Assembly: GCA_002102555.1 (NCBI GenBank)
Contig: MCFL01000079.1
Span: 45,051-109,050 of the forward strand
DNA length: 64,000 bases
Direction: 5' to 3'
Origin: Catenaria anguillulae PL171
Lineage: Eukaryota; Blastocladiomycota; Blastocladiomycetes; Blastocladiales; Catenariaceae
The translations under genes were made by a program, and so were the position numbers. Positions 31,988 through 43,964 of the stretch are shown piece after piece (position 1 is the first letter of the stretch; each line of letters begins with the position of its first letter). The notes below the pieces were generated by a model, which had not been told where the DNA came from, searched no databases, and worked only from the letters and a program-made list of their open reading frames with translations.

Positions 31988-33094
31988 TCACTTTTGCACC
32001 GACTCTGGAACACACCGAATCACATTCCCGCCCTCGACTGCCTCTACCTGAAACTTGGCACTCGTAAAGACCTCGGCAAAATGAATAGCTGTGCGCGTAT
32101 GCAACGAAAGCTCGCCCGTCACAATCGATGACGGGGAATGAGCGAGCGCCATAAAGATGATGAGCTGGTCCTGCTGATACTCGTCCACAACGTGTGCTGC
32201 GCTATGCTCGTACTCTTGCAGGGCAAGTCGGACCATTTGCTTGATGGACTTTTGAATGCCGTCATTGCCCTTCTTTTTGGTCCAAGTTGATAAATTGGAC
32301 CCAACCGAGACGACTTGACCGGTATCAGCGCACTTGTCGATGAGCATCATGCCCATGGCGCCAGACTTGAGCTTGCCGCCAGCTGCGGTCGAAACGTTGC
32401 AAGTATCCACAGTAAATGCCGGCAACGATTCGGCAAGGCTGGTCGTGAGCATGCCCAGCACGTCCTCGGACATGTTGCCCGTGAGCACACACAACTGGGA
32501 TCCATCCGCTGGTGACTCCTTTCCAACCCACTCAATCCCTTGAATCCGCTGGCCGTTTCCCAGCGGAACAACCGACAGCGTCACTTCGCCACCGCCTGCA
32601 GGCATGTACCCGCGCGCTGCCACGTCAATCGATGCACAGACGCCCATGGTCCGTAGCCGCGGGAACAGTACGCTCGACAAGTAATCCATTGGCGGCGAAA
32701 ACGGGACATCTGTTCCGCCAGTTACGACTACCTTGACAGGCCCCGGTCCCGGGGCGTGCAACAAAATGGGCAGCAGGGCTTGAATCACGAGCGAACACGC
32801 GCCCGCCGACCCGATATCAACCCGTAGCCCCGAGGCGGGAATCTCAACCAGTGGGCCAGGGACGTATGTGAGCTCTGTCGATCCGACGCTTGCGCCCTCG
32901 ACTTGGGCATTGCACAACGAGGCTGCAGCGAGAATACCCGCGAGATGTTGCTTGCGCAAGCCAGGTGTGGACCGCCCGCCGCGAATGTTGGTGATGCGGA
33001 TGGGTCGGCGTTGGATGGTCGCGTAGGCGATTGAGTTGCGCAGGATTTGGCCGCCGCCTTCAAGGATGTTGCCTTGGATGGAGAGCATATGCAT
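31988..33094 (-). CDS. RTCA: RNA 3'-terminal phosphate cyclase
   Basis: Converts an RNA 3'-phosphate to a 2',3'-cyclic phosphate using ATP through a covalent His-AMP; involved in RNA repair and processing. Single exon, 368 aa from ATG 33,094 (human enzyme 366 aa). Motifs: ILEGGGQILRNSIAYATI at the N-terminus, RGGRSTPGLRKQHLAG, GACSLVIQALLPILL, ARGYMPAGGGEVTLSV, and near the end YQQDQLIIFMALA followed by SLHTRTAIHFAEVF. The His in this last motif (about residue 332) corresponds to the adenylated His of the catalytic RtcA class, which Rcl1-type rRNA factors lack, so this should be an active cyclase. An upstream in-frame ATG at 33,247 would add 51 Pro/Ser-rich residues; the shorter start fits the family better. 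Confidence 0.93.
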   Translation of the reverse strand: MHMLSIQGNILEGGGQILRNSIAYATIQRRPIRITNIRGGRSTPGLRKQHLAGILAAASLCNAQVEGASVGSTELTYVPGPLVEIPASGLRVDIGSAGACSLVIQALLPILLHAPGPGPVKVVVTGGTDVPFSPPMDYLSSVLFPRLRTMGVCASIDVAARGYMPAGGGEVTLSVVPLGNGQRIQGIEWVGKESPADGSQLCVLTGNMSEDVLGMLTTSLAESLPAFTVDTCNVSTAAGGKLKSGAMGMMLIDKCADTGQVVSVGSNLSTWTKKKGNDGIQKSIKQMVRLALQEYEHSAAHVVDEYQQDQLIIFMALAHSPSSIVTGELSLHTRTAIHFAEVFTSAKFQVEAVEGGNVIRCVPESVQK

Positions 33095-34311
33095 GGGTGA
33101 GGAGGAGGTTATGAGGACTCGACTTGAAGAATACGGTGCCTGGTACGTAGGAGGAATCGGCGATGGTCTTGGTGGTCGAGGTGTGATGCTGAAATGAGGG
33201 TCAGGGTCATACTGCTTTGAGATACTTGAGACCGGGGCGGAATACATGGCTATTTATCGAGTTTGAAGGAGACAGCGGATGGGCTGCAACATCATCAATC
33301 GAGTCATTCGCGATGATTCCGGCGTCAACAGCCAAGCAAGCAAGCACGTGGGAAATACGTGGTGGTTCAGCACCTTTGCCGAGGTGGAAACGGAAATGCT
33401 TGTGCTTGCGAATTCCCATCATGTCACGGATAGGTATTTACAGCAGCCACCACTTTGTACATGTGAGACATTCGACTTTCTCCCAGCTATGATGGTGTCC
33501 GTCCGGGTCGGGTGGCTGGAATCTAAGGAGCTCAGCAGGCTGGTCGCTGCAACCCACATTGACGTGCCCGTGCCCGCATCACTGAAATGGGGACAAACCA
33601 AGATCGATAGGAACAAATACACTAGCTACATAGCTGAGGAGCGAGACCCAGGTGTGGGCGTCGCTCCCCTCACATAATATGTACAGGACACAAATGTCTG
33701 ATGGATTGATTGTGAGTTGTGTTGGGAATGGTACTCCGATCTGACTGAGTGAGACGTCAGCGCCGATGGCACGCCACAACCACACAACAAAGATCCTTCT
33801 CTAGCAGTCCGCAACTGCCCTTCTCCCCGTGATTCATGAGGAAAACTACATTCTCTACTTATTACCTAAACGAATCCATCATCACTCTGCGCTGTGGCAT
33901 TGGATCATCCGTCCGTTGTCAATGGTCTCTAGTCATCGCTTCTTTGGTCGACTTTGCCAACGCCCTGTTTCGCTCAAGCCAAGGGCACCGTACGTTGTGC
34001 CTTCCCCTAATTCTTCTGCCCATTGCCCGTTGAATCCCCATCGCAATTTTCGTGGACGGCTGCTTGGCGGCGTGGACCCGGCGTGCACCATGGAGCCCGA
34101 CACCATTTGTTGATGGCGGCCCGGCGCCGCCGCTCACTCTATTCGTCATTGTATGTACCGTTAACTAACGTGGGCCAAAAGCAGCCTTGTACATTTACTC
34201 AAACCTCGAACACCTCCGACTCGACCTCGATCGCACGGCGCCGCTCCCTTGAAACCACGTTGGTCTCGGTGTTGTCTCTCACCGCATTCGTCCACCCATC
34301 AGGGACGGACC
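33095..34311. other. Non-genic stretch
   Basis: About 1.2 kb upstream of RTCA and of the kinase-like locus. Open frames on both strands overlap and show no recognisable protein or splice pattern. Confidence 0.4.
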
Positions 34312-36476
34312 ATGCCCAAGAAGCCCACGCCAACATCTTTGTACTCGCTGCCGCCGCCGCAGCGGGCTTTCCACTGCGACACGGAAGAACTCAAGCACAC
34401 CAGAACCGTGGAATGTTTTGACCGCCAGCACGAATTTGAGCACGAGTTGGTTGATGTCATTTGGACGTCGAGCAGGTACGCATTTTGTGAGCCTGAATGT
34501 CTCGATGTACTCTGTATTGAGTATTGCTGACACATCTCACGCCGTGTATGTGTATGAAACTCCTTCTTAGGGCCAGGTTTGCCACCACCAACGTTCACCT
34601 TGTATCGGGCGATGGCAGTTTTCCCCTCGAATATGAGCTGCTCTGCCGCTTGCAGCACGTATGTTGTTCGTTTTTGCAATGATTGCTGCAGTCGCACATC
34701 CCTCTGACAGGTTTTGCGCAACATTTTTCGCCGAAAAGCGTCGGCATCGGCTCGCTCGGCCGCGGCAACCCCAGCACCATCTCATTTGGCTGACATCGGC
34801 AGCTGCAGCCATGCCGGCAACTGGCTTGGCTGGCGCGGGCAGGAAGCGGGCGTCGAGCACCCTTGGACTCGTGCGCCAACGAGTTTCGTGGCTTCATGCA
34901 AGAAGCGCGCGCGCGGCCCTGGACGAGTGGACAACACCCGAGAGGCAGAGGATTGTGGTCGACTTGACCAAGTCACCTGGGCCGCCAACGTATGAGGGAC
35001 CATTTGAGATTCCGTCGTAGCCCATCGTTGGCCATGTCACAGAGGAGATCGTCTATTGGAACTTGAAGCCGGGCAACTTCATGATTGTCAAGGCCAATTG
35101 CGGGCTGCCAATGGGTGCTCGATTTCAGGATCGCCAAGGACTTGCGATGCCCTTCGAAGATCTGCAAGAAGAGACATTGTTGATTACTTGGCAGTTGGCC
35201 AAGGATGTGAAAGTATGTTTTGATTATCGCTTCCCTTGTTTGCGCTGCTGAAAGCTCCCATGCTCATGTTGCTTGACATTTTGCCAACAGCACATTGCTT
35301 CTTTTGGAATCGTCCATTGGGACTTGAAGCCCAACAACATCATGATCACCAAAAGCAAGTGCGGGATGCCGATTGTCAAGGTGCTCGATTTCGGGATCGC
35401 CAAGGACTTGGTCGCTGCTGCGGCCGCTGAGGCTGCCACTGCCACCACGCTGCTAACCTCGACTCAAGACGTGCCCAACACTGTTGCCGTGTCGACTCCG
35501 GCTACCCACGTGTACGCGACGCGCCAAACTCCAACCAACGTGCTGCGCCCGCGTCCTCCTCCGAAAATGACGAGCCTGTTGTCATCGTATCCCTGGATGG
35601 CCCCGGAGGCACATGACACCAGCCTGCACATTCCCTGCTTTGCAACGCGCCGGGACATGTGGGCACGTGGCGCAATTGTGTTCTTCGTCCTGGTCGCGTG
35701 GGGGCCGTTTGATGGGATTCTCTTGCCGGCCAATGTGGAAAGTCATCAAGCAAAGTGCGATGTGGGCGGCATGGTCAAGCCGCATCTTCAGGCGGCTTTT
35801 GTGGACCAGGAGCAGGCGACGTCTGCTGGTGCGTGTGACCATGATTATGCGCCGGAGACCAGTTTCAAGGCCCAAGAGACTGATGGCGAGGGCATGCAGG
35901 CGAATGGCGCAAGTGGTCTTGCTGTGCAGGATCCCGAGGAGGATGTTGCAGTGCGTGTGGCCAATTCGCAAGTAGCCCAGGGTGTGTCAACGGCCGAAGG
36001 CTGTACAGGCGCAGAGCAGATCAGGGTTTCCGGAGCAGGATCCAGTGCACGGGGCATCCGTCGTGTCTCTGATTGCCGCGGGAACCCTGATATTGGTGCA
36101 CTACAAGCCAGATGGAGGGAGGAGCAACAGCAATTGAAGTGTCGGAAGGAGGATGCCAAGGCCGAGGTCGTTCGTCGCATTCTCAACGTAGATTATCTCA
36201 ACGAATGGAGATGCCAACCTTTTCGATATCTTATCCGCCGTGCGTGACTTGATTGCTTCCATGCTCGTCCACGATCCCCGCAGTCGGTATGGAATTTCCG
36301 GCAAATTCTCCTCTCGCGCTTCCATTTGTGCACTAATCCTGTCCCTGTATTGGTTCCAGGCCGTCTGCAAGCGCACTTCTTGCAGGATTGGCGCGATTGT
36401 GGTTTTCTTTGTGGTCGGGTGGGCGCCGTTTGATGGGTTCGCTTGCCGGCCAATGCGGGCAATGGGCAAGCAATGA
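34312..36476 (+). pseudogene. Protein-kinase-like locus, rearranged and probably dead
   Basis: Exon-like starts at 34312-34475 and 34571-34658 join in phase and give a unique N-terminus (MPKKPTPTSLYSLPPPQ). The kinase C-lobe is clear at 35,300-35,760: GIVHWDLKPNNIMI (catalytic loop, HRD changed to HWD), VLDFGIAKDL (DFG), YPWMAPEA (APE), RDMWARGAIVFFVL and PFDG. A helix matching the end of the C-lobe, AVRDLIASMLVHDPRSRYG, lies at about 36,237-36,295 in another frame than the preceding ORF, which stops at 36,247. Two segments are duplicated in degenerate form: the catalytic loop at 35,049-35,146 (YWNLKPGNFMIVK) and the helix-F region at 36,375-36,476 (GAIVVFFVVGWAPFDG). No glycine loop or VAIK lysine could be placed. 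Kinase family not determined. Confidence 0.6.
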
Positions 36477-37546
<1,070 letters not shown>

Positions 37547-37627
37547 GTCTTTGCTTGCTGTCATGTTGGATGTCACCAGTAGTTTCTTCACAATAAACCC
37601 ACACAAAACAAACATTTGTATCATTTA

Positions 37628-38521
37628 CTACTCATCCAACGAAATGGACCCATCGCTCGGTGCCGTCCCCTCAACCACCTTGACCTTTCTACCTTCCTCA
37701 TCTCTTGCATCCACATCCGACCCTCCAACCTTGGATGACCCAAACACACCGAGCACACTTGGTCTGCCCACGCCAACATGCTTGCCACCTACCTCATTCC
37801 TCCACCCTGCAACCCCCGCCCCGCCAACAACGCCCACACCGACAACCTGGCGAATGCCTCCCATGGACGAAACGCGCCGCGGACTCAGCGCCGCACTCCT
37901 GACAAGCCGCACTTCACTGCGACATTTCTCTACCGCCTCCCTTGACCCTGCCGCCAAATCAAACCCGAGAATGTTGGCCATAGGATGCCCTGCTGGATTC
38001 CACCGCGCCACCGCACTGCCAAACGACGAGCTGGCTAGCGGCGACTTTGACGCGGAGGAGGAGTTGACGAGCACTTGCGCCAGCCAGTCGGCCGTATACC
38101 CGGCCAAAAACGCTGCCGGGTCCGGCCTTGGTGTTGGTGGCGGCGGGGTCGGGTAGTTTGCAGTCACTTGTGTCGGTGTTGTTTCATCGGGCGGCGAATG
38201 GACAAGTGCATTTGCCTTGGATTCAAGCGCACGTGCAGTTGCCAGCTGCTTTGCCGATAATCCGGCCGCTTGCAAGAGATACTTTTGCTGGGTGGCCGCC
38301 AGACGGGCGAGCGCAGCGTGAGCTTGTGCTTGAGTGACCCGGAGATCGGCCACGGCCGCAAAGTAGGCGCGAATGCGTGGGAGCATGTGAGTCTGGATGA
38401 ACCAGGCGAGCGCGGCGGTGGTGGACGTGCCCAGAACCAGGGCAACGAGCCAGGCGCTGCGGGTTGCTCGTCGTGGTGGTCGTCCAGGTGGGAGGGCGAG
38501 TGCCGAGGCGCGAGTGGACAT
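37628..38521 (-). CDS. Hypothetical single-pass membrane protein
   Basis: Single exon, 297 aa from ATG 38,521 (or 317 aa from an in-frame ATG at 38,581). Starts MSTRASALALPPGRPP with several Arg, then one hydrophobic segment WLVALVLGTSTTAALAWFI (about residues 24-42), then an amphipathic helix rich in Ala and Gln (TQAQAHAALARLAATQQKYL). The rest is Pro/Ser/Gly-rich and probably disordered. A short basic N-terminus, one TM and a following coiled helix recall Pex14/Pex17-like peroxins or small mitochondrial anchors, but no diagnostic motif is present and I do not assign it. Confidence 0.6.
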   Translation of the reverse strand: MSTRASALALPPGRPPRRATRSAWLVALVLGTSTTAALAWFIQTHMLPRIRAYFAAVADLRVTQAQAHAALARLAATQQKYLLQAAGLSAKQLATARALESKANALVHSPPDETTPTQVTANYPTPPPPTPRPDPAAFLAGYTADWLAQVLVNSSSASKSPLASSSFGSAVARWNPAGHPMANILGFDLAAGSREAVEKCRSEVRLVRSAALSPRRVSSMGGIRQVVGVGVVGGAGVAGWRNEVGGKHVGVGRPSVLGVFGSSKVGGSDVDARDEEGRKVKVVEGTAPSDGSISLDE

Positions 38522-39229
38522 GGTGCGCGATTGGATACAGGAGTTGCTGTTGCTGCTCATGCATTCATACAGTGATTTCATTCATCAATATTCATATTTA
38601 CCTGTGGCACTTCTTTACATGCGTTTCGGCTCGGCAACTTCGGCACGGCAGCCAGCAGTCAAGCTCAAGCAGTGTCCAATGTCAGCTGGCGCCACGCGTC
38701 TGATCGGGGACGATGCATGCCGCCGATTCACTGCCGATCCTTGCACATACTGCGGCCCCGATTTGCCCCGCTACGGCACAAGGGGGCATCGGGACCGCTC
38801 GGAACATATTGCACCATGGACGCGTACTCTGCATGACGATGCTCGAGATCGGTTGGGCATCATTCTTGCAAAAGTGAACGCGAACGCTTGAAAATCTGCA
38901 CAAAGCAGTGGCCACAACCACGCGTGCTGACAGCAAACAGTGTGCCGCCAACCGCCGCCGGAATGGTGTGGTGCTTCATCAGCAGCAGCAAGTGGTGGGC
39001 GGCGGTGTGGGAAAAGTCTATTGGGCCCGCCTTCGCCTTGGTACAGCCAGCCCTTGCGGCCGCCCACCTCATCACGCGGGGGATACCGCGAGACACGATC
39101 ACCAGCAGCGACAATATAAAGATCCAACACGTCCCCGCCTCCCTCTCTCTGGCACATTTGCACCAATACTAATACCAATAGTATACTTTTGCGACGGATA
39201 CTTGCTCGCCCCAATAATACCTCAACACC
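38522..39229. other. Divergent upstream region of the one-TM protein and FBPase
   Basis: About 700 bp between two divergent starts. No gene. A TATA-like CAATATAAAG sits at about 39,111, some 120 bp before the FBPase ATG. Confidence 0.4.
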
Positions 39230-40438
39230 ATGTCTGACCACACCCGCACCGACCTCGTCACGCTGTCGCGCCACGTGCTCGCAGAGCAGCGCGCCCACAA
39301 GGATGCCACAGGCGACCTGACTTTGCTTCTCGTATCGATCCAGCTCGGGTGCAAGTTTGTCGCGACCTGTGTGCGCAAGGCCGGTATCGTCAACCTGTAC
39401 GTACGCTGCTCTGCTGCTCTGTTGCTCCGGTCTCTTGCCTGCCGCTCACGGTGCTTTGTTGCTTTGCTACAGCACGGGCCTCGCCGGCGACACCAACGTG
39501 CAGGGCGAAGAACAAAAGAAGCTCGACGTGCTGGCCAACGAAATCTTCATCAACTCGCTGCGGTCCTCGGGCAAGGTCGGCGTCATGGTCAGCGAGGAGG
39601 ACGAGGAGATTATTGTTGTTGGCGAAAAGGACCGTGATGGCAACGCTCACTCGTACGCTGTTGTGTTTGATCCGCTCGATGGGTCGTCCAACATTGAGGC
39701 AGGCGTGTCGATTGGCACCATTTTCGGCATTTACCGCATTGTCCGTTTATTTATTTCTTTCTTTTTTCATTCCGTACTGGCATGTGGATCCGGGACGCTG
39801 ACAAACGGCTGACGTGTCCTTTGCAAAAGCAGAACAAGAAGGGCGACGCCACCGCCGCCGACGTGCTGCGCCCCGGCCGCGAAATGGTATGCGCGGGCTA
39901 CTGCACCTACGGCTCATCGACCAATCTGGTCCTTTCGACGGGCGCAGGCCGCGTCAACGGATACACGCTCGACACGACCATCGGCGAGTTTATCCTGACC
40001 CACAACAACATCCGCATCCCGAAGCGTGGCAAAATCTACTCTGTCAACGAGGGCAACTCGGTGTACTGGGACAAGGCATGCACCGAGTACTTCACGTCGC
40101 TCAAGACACGCACAAAGGACGGCAAGCCCGCGCCTTACTCTGCGCGGTACGTCGGGTCCATGGTTGCCGATGTGCATCGCACCTTGCTGTATGGCGGCAT
40201 TTTCGCGTACCCGGCCGACAGCAAGTCGCGCAAGGGCAAGTTGCGCGTCCTGTACGAGTGCTTCCCGATGGCGTACTTGATTGAGAATGCCGGCGGTCGG
40301 GCCACCACGGGATCCAGTCCAATGTTGGATTTGGTTCCCGAGTCGATTCATGCGCGGTCGCCCATCTTTTTGGGCAGTGAGGAGGATGTCAAGGAGTTGG
40401 AGGCATTGTACGCAAAGTACCCGCAAAAGTTTGATTGA
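39230..40438 (+). CDS. FBP1: Fructose-1,6-bisphosphatase
   Basis: Cytosolic gluconeogenic enzyme hydrolysing fructose 1,6-bisphosphate to fructose 6-phosphate with Mg. Exons 39230-39396, 39473-39740, 39833-40438; 346 aa, normal for the family (about 340). Metal and substrate motifs: [30 protein letters not shown] (metal-binding DPLDGSSN), and [19 protein letters not shown] with the Arg and Tyr residues that bind the 6-phosphate. The C-terminal [17 protein letters not shown] is also canonical. The N-terminus [15 protein letters not shown] is the usual start of eukaryotic FBPases. The third exon could begin three bases earlier (two adjacent AG acceptors, giving one extra Gln). Repressed by glucose in yeasts; nothing here shows the regulation. 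Confidence 0.97.
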
Positions 40439-41042
40439 TTTCTTTTCGAGCGTTGTCTCTCAGTGACGGCAGGTCAAAACGTGATGGAGCTCGTATCGTT
40501 GCATTGTTTGTTGACTCCCCTCTCTTTCTTCTTGAGCTCCTTGGTTTCCGTTGTCGTTTCTCATTGTTGCTTACCCCACTGGTGGATAGTTGTGTCGAGG
40601 CCATTTGAGGCATGTATACATGTTGAGTCTTGCTTATGTTTCTGTCCATTTGTCTCTCCCCTGATAATCGCCCAGTCAAGACATCGACACCGTGACGGCC
40701 ACAGACGCCCTTCTCCGTTCCAACTTTGCCATCGGCCGCACCAACCTCTCAAGGGCACTGGCGGTGGCTGGCCGTTTCAACCACGACATCAGCGACGGCG
40801 CATGTCTATTGTCAGATTGGAGGATCATGACATTGCCATGTGAGGCAAATACGTCATGTGGCGGCAAGACTTTGATCAGCCAGGCATCAAGAATGTATGC
40901 GCTGTCGGAATGGCACCCACGAGAAACAAGGTGTGGTCCAAGTCTCAGCTCGATCGTGCATGCGTTAGTGATGAATGCCCTTACTCAATTTGGATTGAAT
41001 GGGCCCGTTCCTGTACAAAGAAACCTCACGCAATCGCTCGCC
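40439..41042. other. FBPase 3' flank and upstream region of the cold-shock gene
   Basis: T-rich after the FBPase stop. From 40,692 an open frame runs without a stop into the cold-shock ORF (117 extra codons). It lacks similarity to anything I know and could be 5' UTR, an N-terminal extension or an upstream exon. Confidence 0.35.
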
Positions 41043-42094
41043 ATGCTCTTCAACGACACCCTTGCCCAAGCGCTCTCCAACCCCACCCACCGCTGCATTG
41101 GCGTCGTTGCTTGCTACAATTTGAAGCGCGGGTTTGGCGAAATCCTGCCAAACTTCTCCCTCTCGCCTGCAGGCAGCGAAAGGCGTACATGCGTCCCCAA
41201 CTCGAGTAACAATTGAGACTTGTGCGTCTTGCCATCACGCTGACCTCGATCCTCCCTGATGCACAGTCTTCTTTCATTTCTCGGACGCCGTGACCGCGGG
41301 TACGGACACGCATGTCAAGGTATACAAGCACCAGCAGGTCGAGTTTCGCCTCGAGCATGGCCCGAAAGGGTACCGGGCTCGAGAGGTATGCATACGCTTT
41401 GGCCCGGCTTGCCGCCAACTTTGACACAGCTGTGCGCTCTTCCCACGCGTTTTCGATGCACATCTGACGCGTGTTGTCCTCTGTTGTTTTCACTGTTTAC
41501 AGGTGACTGGTCCTGGTGGCGAGCCCTTTGCCTGCCGCTCTGCTCCCTGCCGCAAGACACCCAAGCCCGACCCCCCGCGTTTCTCGCACGCGCCCAACCC
41601 GGCCAAGGTCGGGGTGCGTGTACCGACGCTCGAGGAGTTGATTGCCGCCCAGCCCGACGACCCGCCCGCCATGCCCACTGGTAAGTTGACCTTGGCTGAA
41701 TCATCTCTTGACTGTTTTTATCCGTGGATGCGCTGAAATGCGCGATTGCCTTTTCTGCATTTGGCCCTAACCTTTCCCTTTGCCTGTTTGCAATGCATTA
41801 GCCCGCCCCAGCCAATCCAACGAAGAGCCCGCCATTCCGGAACTGGCACAGGCCAGCCTTGACCTTGCGCGTGCGGCGTATGCCGGCGTGCAGGCCGCTC
41901 AAGCGCAAGCGCAAGCCCAAGGACTCGCACGCACGGCGCGTGCCCACGGCCACGGCGCGGTGGTCAAGCGCGGGGCAAGCGGTCGCGGCGGTTTTGGTCG
42001 GCGCGGTGGTAGTCGAGGTGGTCGTGGTGGTGCGCGCGGTGGTCGCGGTGGCAACAACCGCCATGGTGGTGCTCGAGGCGGACGCCGTGGGTGA
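41043..42094 (+). CDS. Cold-shock-domain protein with C-terminal RGG tail
   Basis: Single-stranded nucleic-acid-binding protein, probably an RNA chaperone or translation/mRNP factor. Exons 41043-41184, 41267-41385, 41503-41680, 41802-42094; phases agree; 243 aa. The cold-shock fold is readable: CIGVVACYNLKRGFGEI (RNP1 region, compare KGTVKWFNxxKGFGFI), then FFHFSDAV (RNP2 region, compare VFVHFSAI), then QQVEFRLEHGPKGYRAREVTG. W is replaced by C and F by Y in the first motif. The C-terminus is a run of RGG/GRGG repeats (GRRGGSRGGRGGARGGRGG), a site for arginine methylation and RNA binding, as in plant-type CSD-glycine-rich proteins. The first donor (AGGC/GTACAT) and the start ATG are the least certain parts. 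Confidence 0.8.
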
Positions 42095-43964
42095 AGTTGG
42101 ACTCGGTGTGTTGTGTGTGCTGGCGTGTGGTTGCCGTTCGTTTTGTGGCTTGCTGGTTGGTTGGCTGCGGCCGCCTCCAGCTTTTCTGTCAATCGTGTGT
42201 TTACATTATCCTCCATCATTCAACCACGGCCCACAGGCCAAGGGAATTTGGGTCATTGCTCATTTGATGCTACGCGTCTCAGATCTCATTGCGGGCTGTT
42301 GCGAGATCTCGGGCTCTCCGTGAATGACTGTTCGCCAACGTCCATGTTCCCATGCTATCTTCCGCCAATGAAACCCCTGGCAATGGCTTGTCGCAACGAC
42401 CCGCCGTTGGCCCCGACCACCTGACGTCACCCGCATGTGTGTGCTCTGGCTTGACCGACAGCCTTCCCACCAGTCTGCCACACTCAACCCAGCTGAAGCC
42501 TTTCGACATCCGTCGGCAGACTTCCGGCCGGATCCTGAACTTGAGCACCAATATCAACGAGCATCCTGTACGTTGCGTCACCATCCTGGGTAAACGATGT
42601 TGTTCGAACCATGTTGGCCATGCTGCCCGCTCTCACAGATACGCAGGCCGTCGCTTTTGTTTCGGAGGAACAAGAACTCGCGGTCGCAATCCAAAAGATC
42701 CCAATCGCTGCCGCCTGCTCGAGCTCAAGCGCAGACAACATCTTGAGCACGTTCTCCGCCCAGCTCGAAAACGAGTTGGTAATGCCCGACGTGGCAGTCA
42801 ACAACGGGCTCGCATTCGGGCGGCCGTGATTGTTTGTCGTGGACGGTTTGACGGGCAAGTCCCTTCGGATGCGTGTCGAGGTGGGTTTGGGCCGCTGTCA
42901 AGTCGATAGATTTGTTTTGGCTGGTGGAAAGGCGATGGTGGATGCAGCAAGAACTTTCGCCACGGCGTTCGTGGAGTGCTGCCGACAAAAATCAAGATCA
43001 AACTTGCCGCAACGTCATGAATCCCACACACACTCTCACTCTTTCGCCGTCGGTGGTGCCGCTGGTGTTGCAGTCGTTGCCGCCCTACCTACTGAAGCAG
43101 GCCATGTGGGCCGGGATCGCCTCAGGAACACAAAAATCTACGCTCGTTGTTGTACCAGGCCGATCCAGTCTGGAGTGTGGCCGTGAGCATCGTCCACGGC
43201 TCCTCGAAATCGTGTCGAGGTGGGTGCAGCCAGCACGCGGCGTCCAATGGCGGCCCGAGGTTCAGCAGCAACAAGTCGCCGTGCAGAAGCAGGACAACAT
43301 TGTGCGATCCAAGTTGGGAATCAACAACGTAGATGAGGTGGTCGTGTAATAGCTGGAGCTTGGGGCAATGCTCGAGTCAGCCTGGATTGTGCGTGTGCGA
43401 TATAAATAAACGAAGCCTGAGCCGTCCTTGCTGCCTCGCTAATCATTGTGAAATGCCCGCAGCGGATCCAGTTTCACCAGAGGCGGCGGAGGTAAATGAG
43501 TGGCGACACGAATCGCAGACACGCAGACCGGCAATCATGCAAGTTGACACTACATACAAGAAGCAGAATGTGTGCATCGCTGTTGGACGGCGGTTGGTTC
43601 GCTGGTGGATTCCGTGGCACCGGAGGCGGCTGAAAGAAAAGAACAAGCGGCCAATGGGAAACAGGGATTCATGGGAATAATGTCAAAAGAGAAGGACGAC
43701 GACAACAGCACAATGACAGCGCTAAAGCCAAACAGACGACAAAAGAAAAAAAAAAATGAATGTGCAAAAGGAGATTGAGGATCTTGCGAGCGGCGTCAAA
43801 GTTGCTGCCAAACCGGGACACGGGTGTGGAAAAGTCAGGGATCAGTCAAAATCACAATCAACATGCAGAGCGTCGGTAATACGAGTGAGACATTTTGGCG
43901 TACCAAGCACGCAACCGACGCCAAACACGCAAGCGCGCCATCACCGGTAATGGTCGCGATCGGC
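42095..43964. other. 1.9 kb without an assignable gene; one protein-like block
   Basis: 42,611-42,829 + reads MLAMLPALTDTQAVAFVSEE and ends VMPDVAVNNGLAFG, with amino-acid composition like a real protein. At 42,835-42,880 + there is FVVDGLTGKSLRMRVE, which faintly recalls the N-terminal block of acyl-CoA/4-coumarate ligases. These are not joined by convincing introns and no downstream AMP-binding motif follows. I leave it as a possible gene relic. Confidence 0.3.

Noticed and set aside
37628-38521. Assignment of the one-TM protein to Pex14 or Pex17
   Set aside because: Only the hydrophobic-helix-then-coil layout agrees; the Pex14 N-terminal domain and its AxxFL-type motif are absent.
42835-42880. 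Acyl-CoA ligase fragment (VDGLTGKSL)
   Set aside because: One short string; none of the AMP-binding motifs follows in any frame.
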